64,000 bases of DNA. Origin: Tethya wilhelma (taxonomy: Eukaryota; Porifera; Demospongiae; Tethyida; Tethyidae). Location of the stretch: NCBI GenBank assembly GCA_964030475.1, contig CAXIPT010000001.1, forward strand, positions 24,385,595-24,449,594. Direction: 5' to 3'. Shown here piece by piece: positions 1 through 24,778 of the stretch. The stretch's first letter is position 1. Every line of letters begins with the position of its first letter. The notes beneath the pieces are model-generated. The model was not told the DNA's origin. It ran no database searches and saw only the letters and a program-made list of their open reading frames with translations. The translations under genes were made by a program, and so were the position numbers.

Positions 1-142
1 TAACAATTAGTGTTTCATGAAAAGTTAATGCAGGAAATTTTTATTCATGTTTGTCCATCCAAAAGCAAAACTTTCCCTTTAATATTCCATGCCGGGTAGA
101 CCCTCCCTGAATGAAGATAATTGTCATTTCTATATCATACAG

Positions 143-854
143 GTTGTGACGAGGTTGGCTGGCATGGAGGATGAACCAGATCTGGCCTACACCACCAAGA
201 AGGACCAGGCTGAGTTGCTCTGTAAAGTCCTTGCTGCTTCTGATGAAGATGCCGATGAAGAAGACAGTCCAATCACAATGGGACCACCACGGGTTAGTCC
301 AGCTCAGAGTCTTCTCCTAGGCAGGTGGCAGAACTACTTGCAAGTCAATGGGTCAAGGAAGAATATATTATATGCCTGGTAGTCTCGTACACAGGCAACT
401 CCCTTTTTTTAGCATGAATTCTAAACCAAAGGAGTGAATGGCCTAGGTATGAGGCTACAGACATGGAATTTGAAACTAGGTTTTTTTTTTAAAGATTTTT
501 AGGTGTGCTTCAATTAACATTTTTTTTTATATTTAATTAAGGTGTGCTTATGATTCATAATAACTAACTCAGGTCCTTAATACATCATCCTACATGACAT
601 TATATATTCGGTGTCACAATAATAAAAACTGGTGCAATGTCATGTTAAGCTCAGCATATTATATAGCTGTACCTGTATCGATTAAACTGCAGGCTTCAGG
701 TGGTTCCAGTGGTCAGTCGTCCTCTTCGTCTGTGAGTCGTAAGAGTGGCTCCATAGCCTCCCTCTCTGGAGGAGATGACATGGTGTATATGGAAGTGAAG
801 GCAACTTCATCCAAACAACAACACCCTCTCTTCAAACTGAGACGACAACAATGA
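143..854 (+). CDS. ERCC3: XPB/ERCC3 helicase, last two exons (upstream tandem copy, partial)
   Basis: Two exons encode the extreme C-terminus of the TFIIH 3'-5' helicase XPB: 143..292 (starts [16 protein letters not shown], ends MGPPR) and 693..854 ([19 protein letters not shown] ... LRRQQ, stop TGA). They match the human ERCC3 tail pattern (ITKLAGMEEEDLAFSTKE; SMSGADDTVYME; HPLFKRFRK). XPB opens promoter DNA and acts in nucleotide-excision repair. Splice borders are canonical (ACAG at the first exon, CGG|GTTAGT donor, CTGCAG acceptor). Reading frame is intact, and the rest of this copy must lie left of the window. The same two exons occur again at 14862-15499 and 23552-24363, so this is one unit of a tandem array; it may be the end of the functional gene, since the next copy is damaged. 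Confidence 0.85.
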
Positions 855-1019
855 ATGATGATGGATAGGTATACTATAGATAGATGTCATTGATTCTCAC
901 ATTGTATTCATTCATGCCTACCTATGCCAATAGCAAAATCAGTCATATGTTATTTGATTAATCATGCAGTGGATAAAGTATATATATCATTACTTTTTGT
1001 TCTTGACCAAGTTGTAAAA

Positions 1020-1240
1020 ATTTACTGTAAAAATATAAGCAATGAAGCGAGGCAAGTCTCTGAATTTTAGCACATGATTACCTCAATTTCATGAGTCAAT
1101 TACAAGTTTGAATTCCATCGTTATAAATGTCGGTCGTTTGTCTCATTAGTCAATGCAAGCAATCACATGACTAATTTGGATGAAGTAACAAGCATGTAGA
1201 ATGCAGGTACACAGTAACGTATGAGAGTTGGGCACGTGCA
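1020..1240. repeat. Partial copy of hairpin repeat family H
   Basis: The stretch matches, in reverse complement, about 54830-55050, with shared blocks such as AAGTCTCTGAATTT, GCACATGA.TAC and CAATGCAAGCAATCAC. The full element at 54715-55110 is a long imperfect inverted repeat. Only one arm and part of the loop are present here, directly abutting the selenoprotein-J fragment. Confidence 0.6.
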
Positions 1241-1247
1241 AAAATGA

Positions 1248-1354
1248 CATGGTTTTAGAGTACTTTGACTGGAGTGAAATGTTATAAGGTGATCCTAGTC
1301 CAAATGCTTGAAAAGTTTGTTTGGCAATGTCATCCAAACCTAGATTTGTGAACT
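1248..1354 (-). pseudogene. Fragment of selenoprotein-J/J1-crystallin-like gene
   Basis: On the minus strand this reads DDIAKQTFQAFGLGSPYN..LQSKYSKTMS. It is clearly related to the start of exon 3 of SelJ-B at 55.8 kb (DNAKRIFKAFGPGSPYDN..PSKYSKTMS). It breaks off on both sides and has no splice context, so it is a relic. A hairpin repeat of the same family as the one in SelJ-B intron 3 lies beside it, which suggests a copied piece of that locus. Confidence 0.7.
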
Positions 1355-2083
1355 CCTGCATGTTTTGATGGGTCCTCAAAACATCTAGCGGACCAAGTTT
1401 GTTCAGCACTCTTTAGGCTTTTTCTGTAATGCAACAAATTTTTCAAACTGTGCCGTACCACTGTGATGGCAAAGTGTCTCACTTCATGGATCTGTGACTA
1501 CTAGACGGATACAAACCATGCACATCCATATGAGCTTGAAGGAAACGTTCAGATTACTCCAGAGAGGTGATTTAATAGTCAGTTATGTACCACTATTATG
1601 AGAGTACAGGAGTGTAAATAATATATCTTCAAAATGTTTCATTTGTCTGTTTGTAGGAGACTCCTGATGATGAGTCTTCCAGTAGTATGTGGTTTATCAT
1701 TCCTGGAGCTGCTTCTTCATCAGTTGAGAGCTAGGAGCCAGACATCGATCTCTAGAGGTATGAGACTATACAATTGTACATGCAGCACTCAGACAGTCTG
1801 GTATCTCTATGTCAGTATAAGAATTATTATGTAGGGACAATTTGGAGCTTGAACTTTTGAGCATTAGTTAGTGACATTTAAATACCCATGTACTATTAAT
1901 TTCGTCAATAAGCAGTGTTATAGTTATTAATTTTAAACACTTGCTTTCCATGCAGGATAAGTATGGAGCCAATTAGGATAGTAAAATTCTAGAGCTAAAG
2001 TTGGACCATGCTTCAAGACCAATATGGGTAGTAACTAAGTTGTGAAAATTGCTCTAGATTCAGCTTGAGCATTATATCCTCAG

Positions 2084-15499
<13,416 letters not shown>

Positions 15500-15540
15500 A
15501 TGATGATTGATAGGTATATATACTGATTTAATGCATGTAT

Positions 15541-15695
15541 AGATATCATTGATTCTTTCACTACATTCATTCATATAACTCAGCCAATCTAGCTCATTTT
15601 AATGCGATCGTACTTAAACTTAGATATCATTGATTCTTTCACTACATTCATTCATATAACTCAAGCTCATTTTAATGCGATCGTACTTAAACTTA
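15541..15695. repeat. Tandem duplication of about 75-80 bp, 3' of XPB
   Basis: The unit GATATCATTGATTCTTTCAC ... GCGATCGTACTTAAACTTAG is repeated twice in direct orientation just after the XPB stop, differing by a short deletion in the second unit. Confidence 0.85.
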
Positions 15696-16179
15696 GACTG
15701 GTATATGATTTCACTAATTCAGTTATCAGAGTTTTTCCTCTTCGGCACCATAATGCGATTTTAACTCCTCCAAGACACTAACTGGGTATATTTCCACATC
15801 AATCTGGTCTATTTTGAATTTTTTTAACCAGCCTGCAAGAAAACCCGCAGCGTATGCATATAGCCAGGTTGCAGTGCTGTTTTACTACCTTATCATTTGT
15901 ATACAGATTGGCAATTCGTAAGATGAAAATTAAGAAATACTTCCTTTTTAGCTCTTTCAGATAAGCTAGTAACCTCTCCTGGCAATCTGAGCATGAGCTA
16001 TATTATGATAACATCATTTCGAGTTTGAGACCATGATCTGTGCTTAAATCTTTTGAAAAACTCTCTTCAAATTCTTTACATTTTTCAATAGCAATTTTTT
16101 CTGCATGACCTAGGCCAGGTTAATTTTCATCACAACTTTTTCTATTGACTGCTGAACTACGAGCATTAATTACTGGAGT

Positions 16180-16391
16180 ATACCGTATAGCGGGAAATTT
16201 TCGTGGGGGAAAATTTTTGCGAATTTCGCGGTTTGGCAGCTTTCTGCGAAAATTTCCCCCCACGAAATTTGTAAGGTATGTGGTCGTCACGTATAGTTGA
16301 GACGCAATCCACGAAAATTTTCCCCGCGAATTTCTATTCAAGACGAAAACGCAAAAATTTTCCCCCACGAAAATTTCCCGCTATACGGTAT
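16180..16391. mobile_element. MITE family 2 with about 42-bp inverted ends
   Basis: Ends ATACCGTATAGCGGGAAATT / its reverse complement, with inner blocks GGGGGAAAATTTTTGCG on both sides. A second copy lies at 23831-24041 in opposite orientation inside an XPB intron. A more distant relative is at 30851-31039. Confidence 0.85.
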
Positions 16392-17634
16392 TTCATCTGT
16401 GGGTAACCTTATTGACATACAGAAGTCACAAGCCCTGGCAGTCAAATCTTTCTTTATAAAATGCTAATCACCATTCCTAATCAGTCTTGTTGTTTTGTCT
16501 CTTTTTACTTCACTCTTGTTTCTTTGTAGACGGTACTTGGGGTTGCTTCATGAAAGGTTATATTGTCACTGTTGAAAGACTGTGATTTTTTATTATACTT
16601 GTGCTGCATGTTAATTTAGTTGAGTATCACTGGTACCTGTACCACTATAGTCTCCATGGTATATAGATCTGCTGCATCACCAGAGCAGTTGTCAGTGTCT
16701 GTTTTTCCCAATAGCTTGACCTGGATTATCATGTATACTTACTCAAAACCAAGAGTGTAATTTCAGTGATGCTACTATAGTAGGTTCAATGAAACAATTT
16801 CAGCAGAAGCAAAATTAATTTTTAAATTCAATATGCAACGCAAGTAAACAAGTTCTTAGAACAAGTATACCCTAAATTAATGAAAAGTAATCAAGCAAAA
16901 ACTCCCACAGAATACACAAACAAGAACAGAGCATAACTTACCAGTTTCCACAATTTACCACAAAACTACCTATCATGTTGAAGATACTAACAGTTTATGT
17001 AAAATAATTGGTCTTATAATTATACATGCATAGTGGTTACACATGTAATTGTTGCACTCAGTGTCAAAACAGTGTTTATTGCCTCTTTTATGTAGCGAAA
17101 GTTTAAATTGTGTCAAAGAAATATAAATTAATGTTATTAATTTCATACTTCATAACTACACTATATTAATACACTCTTGTCAAAAGCCACACATTCCACA
17201 TGGATTTAGGTCGTCCATAACATTGACTTACAACATAAACTTGTCCATCACCTCTTTATAAACGTTACATGCATGCTAGATCAATAAGTAACCTTGCCAC
17301 TTGTGAAGGATTGGACTTAGCTATTTGAATTGGCAAATTTAAATTGTGCATAGGAATTTATTATTGAGGATGTGGTTTCTTTATAGTGTGGATGTATATA
17401 TGCTGAGTTAATTTTGCAATGGTACAGGTGTCTTAATAGTCAGTGTGATTTAACATGTGTTCTATGTGATGTCTGTTCATTTTCTAGTTATGCTTTTGAG
17501 TTTATTTCCTTATTTTGTGTGTGCTAACATGGTCAGCCATGCATTGATGCTTGGTTTTACTTGTGGTTTTTCTTTAGTTCTTATTTCCTGTACATTGGTT
17601 TATTTTCTTTGATGTTTTGTATAGGGATTAGGTC

Positions 17635-17790
17635 ATCTGCTATATAAGCTAGGAGCATTTTTGTTGTATTTGTCCTCCGTTTTTGAATTAAACATCTTAA
17701 ACAATCATCGCCGCTCAACTCCACGCTCGGCTCCTTAACTACGTAACCAGTTATATGGTGACTGTGCAATCGTTATTAAATTTTTAGGAA
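17635..17790 (+). mobile_element. Possible LTR remnant
   Basis: A TATATAAG box, then an ATTAAA polyadenylation-like signal about 55 bp later and a GTTATATGGTGACTG segment that could be an LTR end plus primer-binding start. No matching partner LTR or gag/pol is seen, so this is tentative. Confidence 0.25.
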
Positions 17791-18472
17791 ATGGTCTTCA
17801 ATGAAGTATGCATGATTGTATCTATAGACTAAGTGCGCCTCTTACTAGCTTCTTAGTAGGTTCCTTGTAAAGTTCGGAGTTATGTTGATTTTAGTGCATG
17901 TTAACGTTTTCCCAAATATATTAGCATAATATTAATTTGACTCCCTTATTAATAATAATTATTGTTGTTACGAAACTTAAATTGTTTAATTTATATTAAG
18001 TATATATTATAATGGGGGCTTTGTCTGGGAGCAGCTAGCTAGTATCCACCGTATACAGAGAGGTTGTCCGGCCTTGATCTGTTGGGAGAGTCCGTTATCA
18101 GGGTATGTTATAGACTAGCTGAGGTGAATGTACCTGTGCACCATCACAATTACTGTACCTTCGCTATAATTATGTTCTATGTTATGTTGTTGTAAACGAG
18201 AATTGGTGATATTGCATGTGTATCTACAAGTGAATCATGTTTTTGTATCACTCCATATATGTAACAAACAAGACAGTTATTTACAATAAACATAAACATG
18301 TGCCATCTGCAGCACTTCAGATGTCTCTATATACGTATAATGATGGCTAATAATTAATTTGCGGTTACTTGTCAATATAAAATGTTACGTATAATAATTA
18401 TATCTCTCTACATTGTTTTTCTTTCCTTTGTGATGACCTTATATGCCACACCAATGGCTGGAATGCTGACAG

Positions 18473-21400
18473 TCAGTCACCAATCACACTAGTTGTGATT
18501 TCAGTCACAGCTGGCGATGGTGATATTTCTGTTAATGTTATCACTTCATAGTGACTAACATCATTTTCAGTTGTCTGCACACTTGGTTCATGCAGCTCTA
18601 CTTGGAAATTCTTTGATGGAGCCTGCTGCTTCAATGGACCATATGCTCTGTTTTCATTCAAATTGAATGGAGCATCTTCTTTATTTCTACATAATAAAGA
18701 ATTAATAACTTATATTATTAACTTAAATTTTATTACATACATACTGACTATTTAGTCACACCTATTTCTTTGTTTCTTGATGAGGCACACTACCAGTAAA
18801 GTAATTATTACCATCTGAACCAGATTGACTAAGAACATCAGACCAACAAATACAGCCAATAAAGTACTAGAATCACTGTCATTGCCATCAGCTTGTATGT
18901 GTGGATGTGAGCTAGTCACCAGAGCTGCATGTGTGTACGGAAATAAAAATTATCACAGCCACAAAATTTTGATTATAGCTAGACTGGAGCTAGTGCACAG
19001 GGTTTCATGTTGTTTTGTTGGAGGGAGAGGGGGAGAAGAGGGAAGCTAGAGACACATGCAAACAATGATGTCTGCATGATGTCAGCACGTAGTTTGCTAT
19101 AATTATAGAGGCACTAGTACTGATGCTTAATTATGGTGCTAAATTTCCAACTTAATTTTTGGCTATTATGTGGCCATGGGCTAGGGAATGGAGGGGGTGG
19201 GAGGGGAGGTTGAAGGAAATTCTAGCTGCCACGCTACTCTTATATAAACACCATGAGACTCACAGTGCATTATGTGACAGTACTATTATGCACCCTCACC
19301 TAGAGATGCAATGTTTCTACTGACAGTTACTGGATCACTGAGTCCAACAGCATTCCTCACTCTTATGACAAATGTGTAATCAGTGAAGGGTAGTAGAAAT
19401 TCAACAACAGCTGTCTCCAAAGAACTGTTGCCAGTCAAATGAAGAGTACCCACAAGTTGACCCCCTCCTAATAATACTTCAATCTGTACACCAATAATTG
19501 GAGAGAATCCATCAAATCCATTGTTCCATCCTAGAGTGACTTCAAACTCATCCATATTAATAAATCTCAGATTAGAAATAGGAGCTGGAGGGGCTAAAAT
19601 TAATTATTAACAAAAATTCTATATTATAGCTACCTAGCTCAGGATTACACATCACGCCTGCATACATATTATATATACGTACCACTAATGGTAACAATGA
19701 TCACAATGGAACTGCTACCAAAAACATTCGTCCCACGGCAACTGTACTGTCCCCCACTATCTTTCTGAAGGTTTGTCCATCTCAGTTGTAAACTTTCAGC
19801 ACCAGTAGTGATTGTGATATCAAAATTTGAGTCATTCAATAGGCTACCATTGTGGAGCCACTCAATGACTGGTGTGGGAACACCATCAAAGTCACATGAC
19901 AAGGACAGGACACCTCCAAGTGGTATTAGTTGTACACTTTCCTCACTAAAACTTATTTCAGGCATATCTGAATGTATTGATAATAATAGTAATAAAATTT
20001 GGAGTACTAATTAATATTGTTTCATAATATCTTGTATACGTAGTAGTGTAATGTAGAGAAATATAACTTACATTGTACTGTGACAGTGGCATTTGCTGAC
20101 AATGTGTCACTGTTATCATTCCTTGTTAGGACACATGTGTACACTCCAGAGTAGCTCCTGAGAACATTCTCTACCATAAACTGCTGGTTCTGTACTAACA
20201 ATTCACCATCAGAGTTCTCCCAATGTGCTGATGTAAATCCACCAATGTTATTGTCAACACACACTAGTAATAAGTCATCCGTTTCATTGACAGTAACATC
20301 CATGACCACTGGCGGAAGAAATACTGAAAAAATTAATGATTACTTTACATAATAAAAATTAATTGACAATGATAATTATTATGCATTAAATTTGATAATA
20401 CAAATAAGTCATGTAGCAATTTAAATTATACCTGCCAATGAGATGAAGAAACTCAATGAACCACCACCAGTACTAGTACTGGCACAAGATACTCTGATTT
20501 GATTTGCAGCTCCAGGACCAGGGATTATAGTGGAAGGATCAAAGATGACCAACACTCCATTGACCACCTCACCATCACTGGAGTCAATAGGTACAGTAGG
20601 AGGACCCAAGGGAGCTGTCCCAATCAACCAGGTGGTTGATGTGGCCACTGATCCTCCTATTACACATTCTATACATGTCCTGACATCATCTTCAAGAAAG
20701 TTCTCACTGAAACTGCTAACAGTTAGAGCTGCATCACATGTCTGCCCAGAACCTATATCATGCATACAGTCAAGAATTCAGTTAAGTAAAATACTGCATA
20801 AATTATGAAGAATTTTATTAATCATGCAGTTATGCTGAGCATCACATGTAGCATGTGTCACAGCATCTTGAACTAATTATGGCATGCCCCTACCTCGATC
20901 CCTCCTGGGATTCGAAACATTATAAGTATAGTCTAAGTGCATGAGAGGGTTTGTTACTGATCGTAAGTTCGTAACAATTAAGATTGGACTTTACAAGTAC
21001 CATGTCATTATACTCACCTAATGGCAATGTTGTGCCACTCACACTATCTGAATCTCCAAGTCCAATGGCATTTCGCACTCTCAGTACAAATGTGTACTCA
21101 GTGAATGGCCTAAGAGATCTAACAACAGTAGTCTCCAAGGAGCTGGTGCCCATCACATTCCGGGTATCTACAAGTTGGTTTTCTTTCAATATTTCAATTT
21201 GAACACCAGTAATTGGAGAGAATCCATCAAATCCATTATTCCATCCTAGAGTGACTTCAAAATCATCCACATGGATAACTCTCAGATGAGAAACAGGAGC
21301 TGGATGGACTAGATAAGAGGATATTAACTTAAATAATTATTATAATCATGATGTCGACACATATAATTATGCATCTGTGCATGTTTATTATTATTACACA

Positions 21401-21531
21401 AGCAAAAACATTCATGCACATTAGTGCTTGGCAATGCATTAATGGCCCACCATATCATACTAAACACACAATAAAAGCCTAACGCATAGATCTACAAAAA
21501 TAAACACATGCACGCACACACACACACACAT

Positions 21532-21566
<35 letters not shown>

Positions 21567-22548
21567 AACACACACACACACACACACACACAGAAAAAAA
21601 CATACACACACACACACATNGAATGGCTATGAAATTGAGTGATCTAAGACTAACAGTGTTCATCATCCATGCAAAGATATACTTATAAAATACCTGTATA
21701 GTAAGCGATTTGAATATCAAACTGATACCACAAGATATTGCCCACATGCATGCATACACACATCAAAGGGATAGTTTACTTACATTGTACTATGACAGTG
21801 GCATTTGCAGACAGTCGGTTGTTGTTGTCTATCCTGGTTAGGACACAAGTGTACACTCCAGTGTAGTTTCTAAGGACATTTGTCACTTGAAATGGATGAT
21901 TTGTTACTAATACTTGGCCATCAGAGTTCTCCCAATGTGCAAATGTATTCCCATTAACATTGTTGTCAATACACACTAGTAACAAGTCATCTCCTTCAGT
22001 GACAGTAACATCCATGACCATTGGTGGAACAAATGCTGCATGAAGAATGATTGCAATAATTTGAAGTAATGTGATGACCAAAGTACATGTACAAATGTAC
22101 GTGGTTCACAGCAAAACAAATGTATACATCATGTAAAATGAAACCATAGATTTAAATACTTCAACTTGATTCTGCAAGTGTATTGTAGCTAGATATGATG
22201 GAACCTCCACCGTGATACTATTATAATACGTACCATCTAAGCTGATGAAGAAAGTCAGTGGAGTAGCACCAGTCACACTACAAGTTACTCTGATTTGATT
22301 TTCAGCTCCAGGACCAGGGATTATAGTGGAAGGATCAAAGATGACCAACACTCCATTGACCACCTCACCATCACTGGGGTCAATAGGTACATTAGCTGGA
22401 CCCAAGGGATCTGTCCCAATCAACCAGGTAGCTGTTGTGGCCACTGATCCTCCTGGTACACACTCTATACACGTCCTGACATCATCTTCGAGAAGGTTCT
22501 CACTAAACCCACTAACTTGTATGGTGACATCACATATCTGCGCAGAAC
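18473..22548 (-). CDS. R1: Ig/FN3 single-pass receptor with doubled ectodomain, 5' end missing
   Basis: Exons (transcript order): 22548..22234 Ig, 22035..21784 Ig, 21308..21018 FN3, 20752..20432 Ig, 20323..20072 Ig, 19967..19683 Ig (I-set, [11 protein letters not shown]), 19593..19300 FN3, 18924..18762 TM (LLAVFVGLMFLVNLVQMV then KKQRNR), 18686..18473 tail. All extracellular exons are phase 1-1, and total length fits one open frame. The ectodomain equals unit one (Ig-Ig-FN3, lacking the third Ig) plus a complete unit two. The tail has NRAYGP and SHYEVI, possible PTB and ITIM-like sites. No signal-peptide exon is found upstream; instead a sequence join (N at 23311) and XPB fragments follow. 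Alternatively two genes are fused here by prediction. A cell-surface recognition role is inferred from architecture only. Confidence 0.8.
21510..21620. repeat. (CA)n array ending at an N
   Basis: Interrupted (CA)n with AGAAAAA spacers repeated, in the R1 intron where the other paralogues carry their third Ig exon. The single N at 21620 marks unresolved sequence. Confidence 0.9.
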
Positions 22549-23330
22549 CTGTTAATTAGCATGCATTTATGTATAGTCAGTACAAGTCATTATCGTGATC
22601 ATAAAAGAAGTATGAAGTGACTCATGTGTAACTTGAAAAACTCAGATTAGGCATTTTTGAGATTCTCAAAAAAAGCATGTGGATTGTTACACACTATACA
22701 AGTGACTGTATGCATGCGGTCATCAGACTTAGTCTAGTCAGTCTCTACAAATGTATTCAGAATCTACGTATTTGATATTGAATCTTGATGCATTCTAATG
22801 AGGCAATTTAAGTCTATGATACTACTATATCGATAGTCTTAATGTGGTGCCACACCTACACAGTTATGTGGTATGGTTAGATATATATTTCCCTTGTGAC
22901 ATTTCACGAATGACCACAGTCTTGTTACCTCCACTCCCTCTAAATACCAAACTATAAGAGTCTTGGTCATGTAAGTTTATTATAGGGGTTGAATGGTATG
23001 GGTTAGGATTTTATGATATTATTGAAACTCTTGAACTTGAAGGAAAGACAAATATTTAAATCTTGTTGTAGCCTATTAATGATAAAGATTAATTAATATT
23101 TGTTTGGCTTATTGATGATGTGTTGATGTTTCTTTTGCAAAATACAACACAGATTCAGTAAAAACATTATATGTATATTCACATTCAATAATTGATTAAT
23201 ATTTATTTCACCTTGTTGCAAGCAGAATATCAAATGTAGCAGACAGACTGCTACGATTTGAATGGCCATCAATGTAGTCTTCTGCTTTCACTCTTCTCAA
23301 CTCTAAGAATNATTTGTGCAGGTGTGGTTA
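22549..23330. other. Spacer upstream of R1, broken by an assembly join
   Basis: No gene or conserved exon seen. A signal-peptide exon like those of R2-R4 is expected here and absent. XPB intron homology starts about 20 bp after the N at 23311 and matches sequence from about 14650. Confidence 0.6.
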
Positions 23331-23551
23331 ATATTTTCTAGTTGCCTTGGTCAGAATCTAATCACACATGAAAAAAAAAGAGCTGTGTATTAATAAATAA
23401 TCAAGTGTGTAACAATTAGCATTTAATGAAAAGTTAATGTTAATACAGGAAACTTTTATATGTTTGTCCATCCAAAAGCACAATTTTCCCTCTAATATTC
23501 CATGGTAGACCCTCCCTTAATGAACACTATTGTCATTCCTATATCATACAG

Positions 23552-24363
23552 GTTGTGACGAGGTTGGCTGGCATGGAGGATGAACCAGACCTGGCCTACA
23601 CCACCAAGAAGGACCAGGCTGAGTTGCTCTGTAAAGTTCTCGCTGCTTCTGATGAAGATGCCGATGAAGAAGACAGTCCAATCACAATGGGACCACCACG
23701 GGTTAGTCTCACAGTCTGCTCTACCTATAGAACCTAGGCAGGTGGTAAGGCCACTTGTCAGTGGACCAAGAAAGTTTTGCATATGTACACATACCACAAT
23801 ATTTTAGTCTTCTTGAAAAATTTTTTATACATACCGTATAGTGGGAAATTTTTGTGGGGGAAAATTTTTGCGTTTTCGTCTTGAATAGAAATTCGCGGGG
23901 AAAATTTTCGTGGATGCGTCTCAACTATATATGACGACCACATACCTTACAAATTTCATGGGGGAAAATTTTCGCGGAAAGCTGCCAAACCGCGAAATTC
24001 GCAAAAAATTCTCCCCCACGAAAATTTCCCGCTATACGGTAGCTTTTCTACCTCTGTAGCTGTTGAAAACATCTGTAGCGTATTCTGCAGTCACTATAGC
24101 TGCATATTTATGTCTATCCGGCAAGAAAGCTATACTAGTATAATATTATATAAATGTTTACATGTAGCTATACTGACATGCATGCATCCATATTCCTACA
24201 GACTTCAGGTGGTTCCAGTGGTCAGTCCTCCTCTTCGTCTGTGAGTCGTAAGAGTGGCTCCATAGCCTCCCTCTCTGGAGGAGATGACATGGTGTACATG
24301 GAAGTGAAGGCAACTTCATCCAAACAACAACACCCTCTCTTTAAACTGAGACGACAGCAATAA
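23552..24363 (+). CDS. ERCC3: XPB/ERCC3 last two exons, orphan copy
   Basis: Exons 23552..23701 ([16 protein letters not shown] ... MGPPR) and 24202..24363 ([20 protein letters not shown] ... LRRQQ, stop TAA), nearly identical to the copies at 143-854 and 14862-15499. The preceding XPB exon is absent: homology begins in the intron right after the N at 23311. It is either a truncated duplicate or the end of a copy lost in assembly. A MITE sits in its single intron (23831-24041), absent from the other two copies. Confidence 0.8.
23831..24041. mobile_element. MITE family 2, second copy, in an XPB intron
   Basis: Same inverted ends as 16180-16391 (ATACCGTATAG.GGGAAATTT / CCCGCTATACGGT) and the same interior in inverse order. 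Its absence from the homologous introns of the other copies dates the insertion after the XPB duplication. Confidence 0.85.
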
Positions 24364-24778
24364 GTGGATAATAGATAGGTACTGTTGTAATCAAGACATC
24401 ATTGATTTTTCGCTTATATTGCATTACACTCACTCAAGATCATTCTATAACTGTATAATCAAAATTGAAGACATTGTTTAGCATGTTCTATGAGAGCTAG
24501 GAGGGTTTTCATTTTTTTTTTGTTGTTGTTGATTTTCCCACCATTTGGTGCAACTTTAAAAAATTAAATGACATCACAAGTTAAGCAAAGTAATATGGCT
24601 TTAGCCGATGCTTGAAACACAACACAGTTCTGGCACACACAATGTCAATTGAGATAAGAGTCCAATGTGACAGATTCCAGAACTATAGTTGAACTAATCT
24701 TGCCCAGTGGTAAGTTAAGTAAATAATTATTAGTCTAGTTAGCTGGATCATTATTATAGTTCATTTACATACCCTCAG

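Larger units (their letters stand above)
855..2083. other. Spacer between XPB copies with repeat and gene fragments
   Basis: No intact gene. The stretch holds half of a long hairpin repeat (about 1020-1240), a minus-strand fragment of a selenoprotein-J-like gene (about 1248-1354) and a possible first XPB exon at 1655-1757. That exon reads ETPDDESSSSMWFIIPGAASSSVES, then a stop, and resembles the acidic N-terminal XPB region only loosely. Two in-frame stops make this exon non-functional if it is XPB. Confidence 0.5.
15500..18472. other. Intergenic stretch with MITE and LTR-like remnant
   Basis: No coding sequence supported. It contains the tandem repeat after XPB, a MITE (16180-16391), a possible LTR remnant (about 17635-17790) and, at the right end, the 3' flank of receptor R1. 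Short open frames here show no domain or codon pattern. Confidence 0.6.

Noticed and set aside
17995..18080. TGGGGGCTTTGTCTGGGAG as a retroviral-type primer-binding site
   Set aside because: Resembles a tRNA-Pro primer site, but no LTR end directly before it and no gag/pol after it; left as coincidence.
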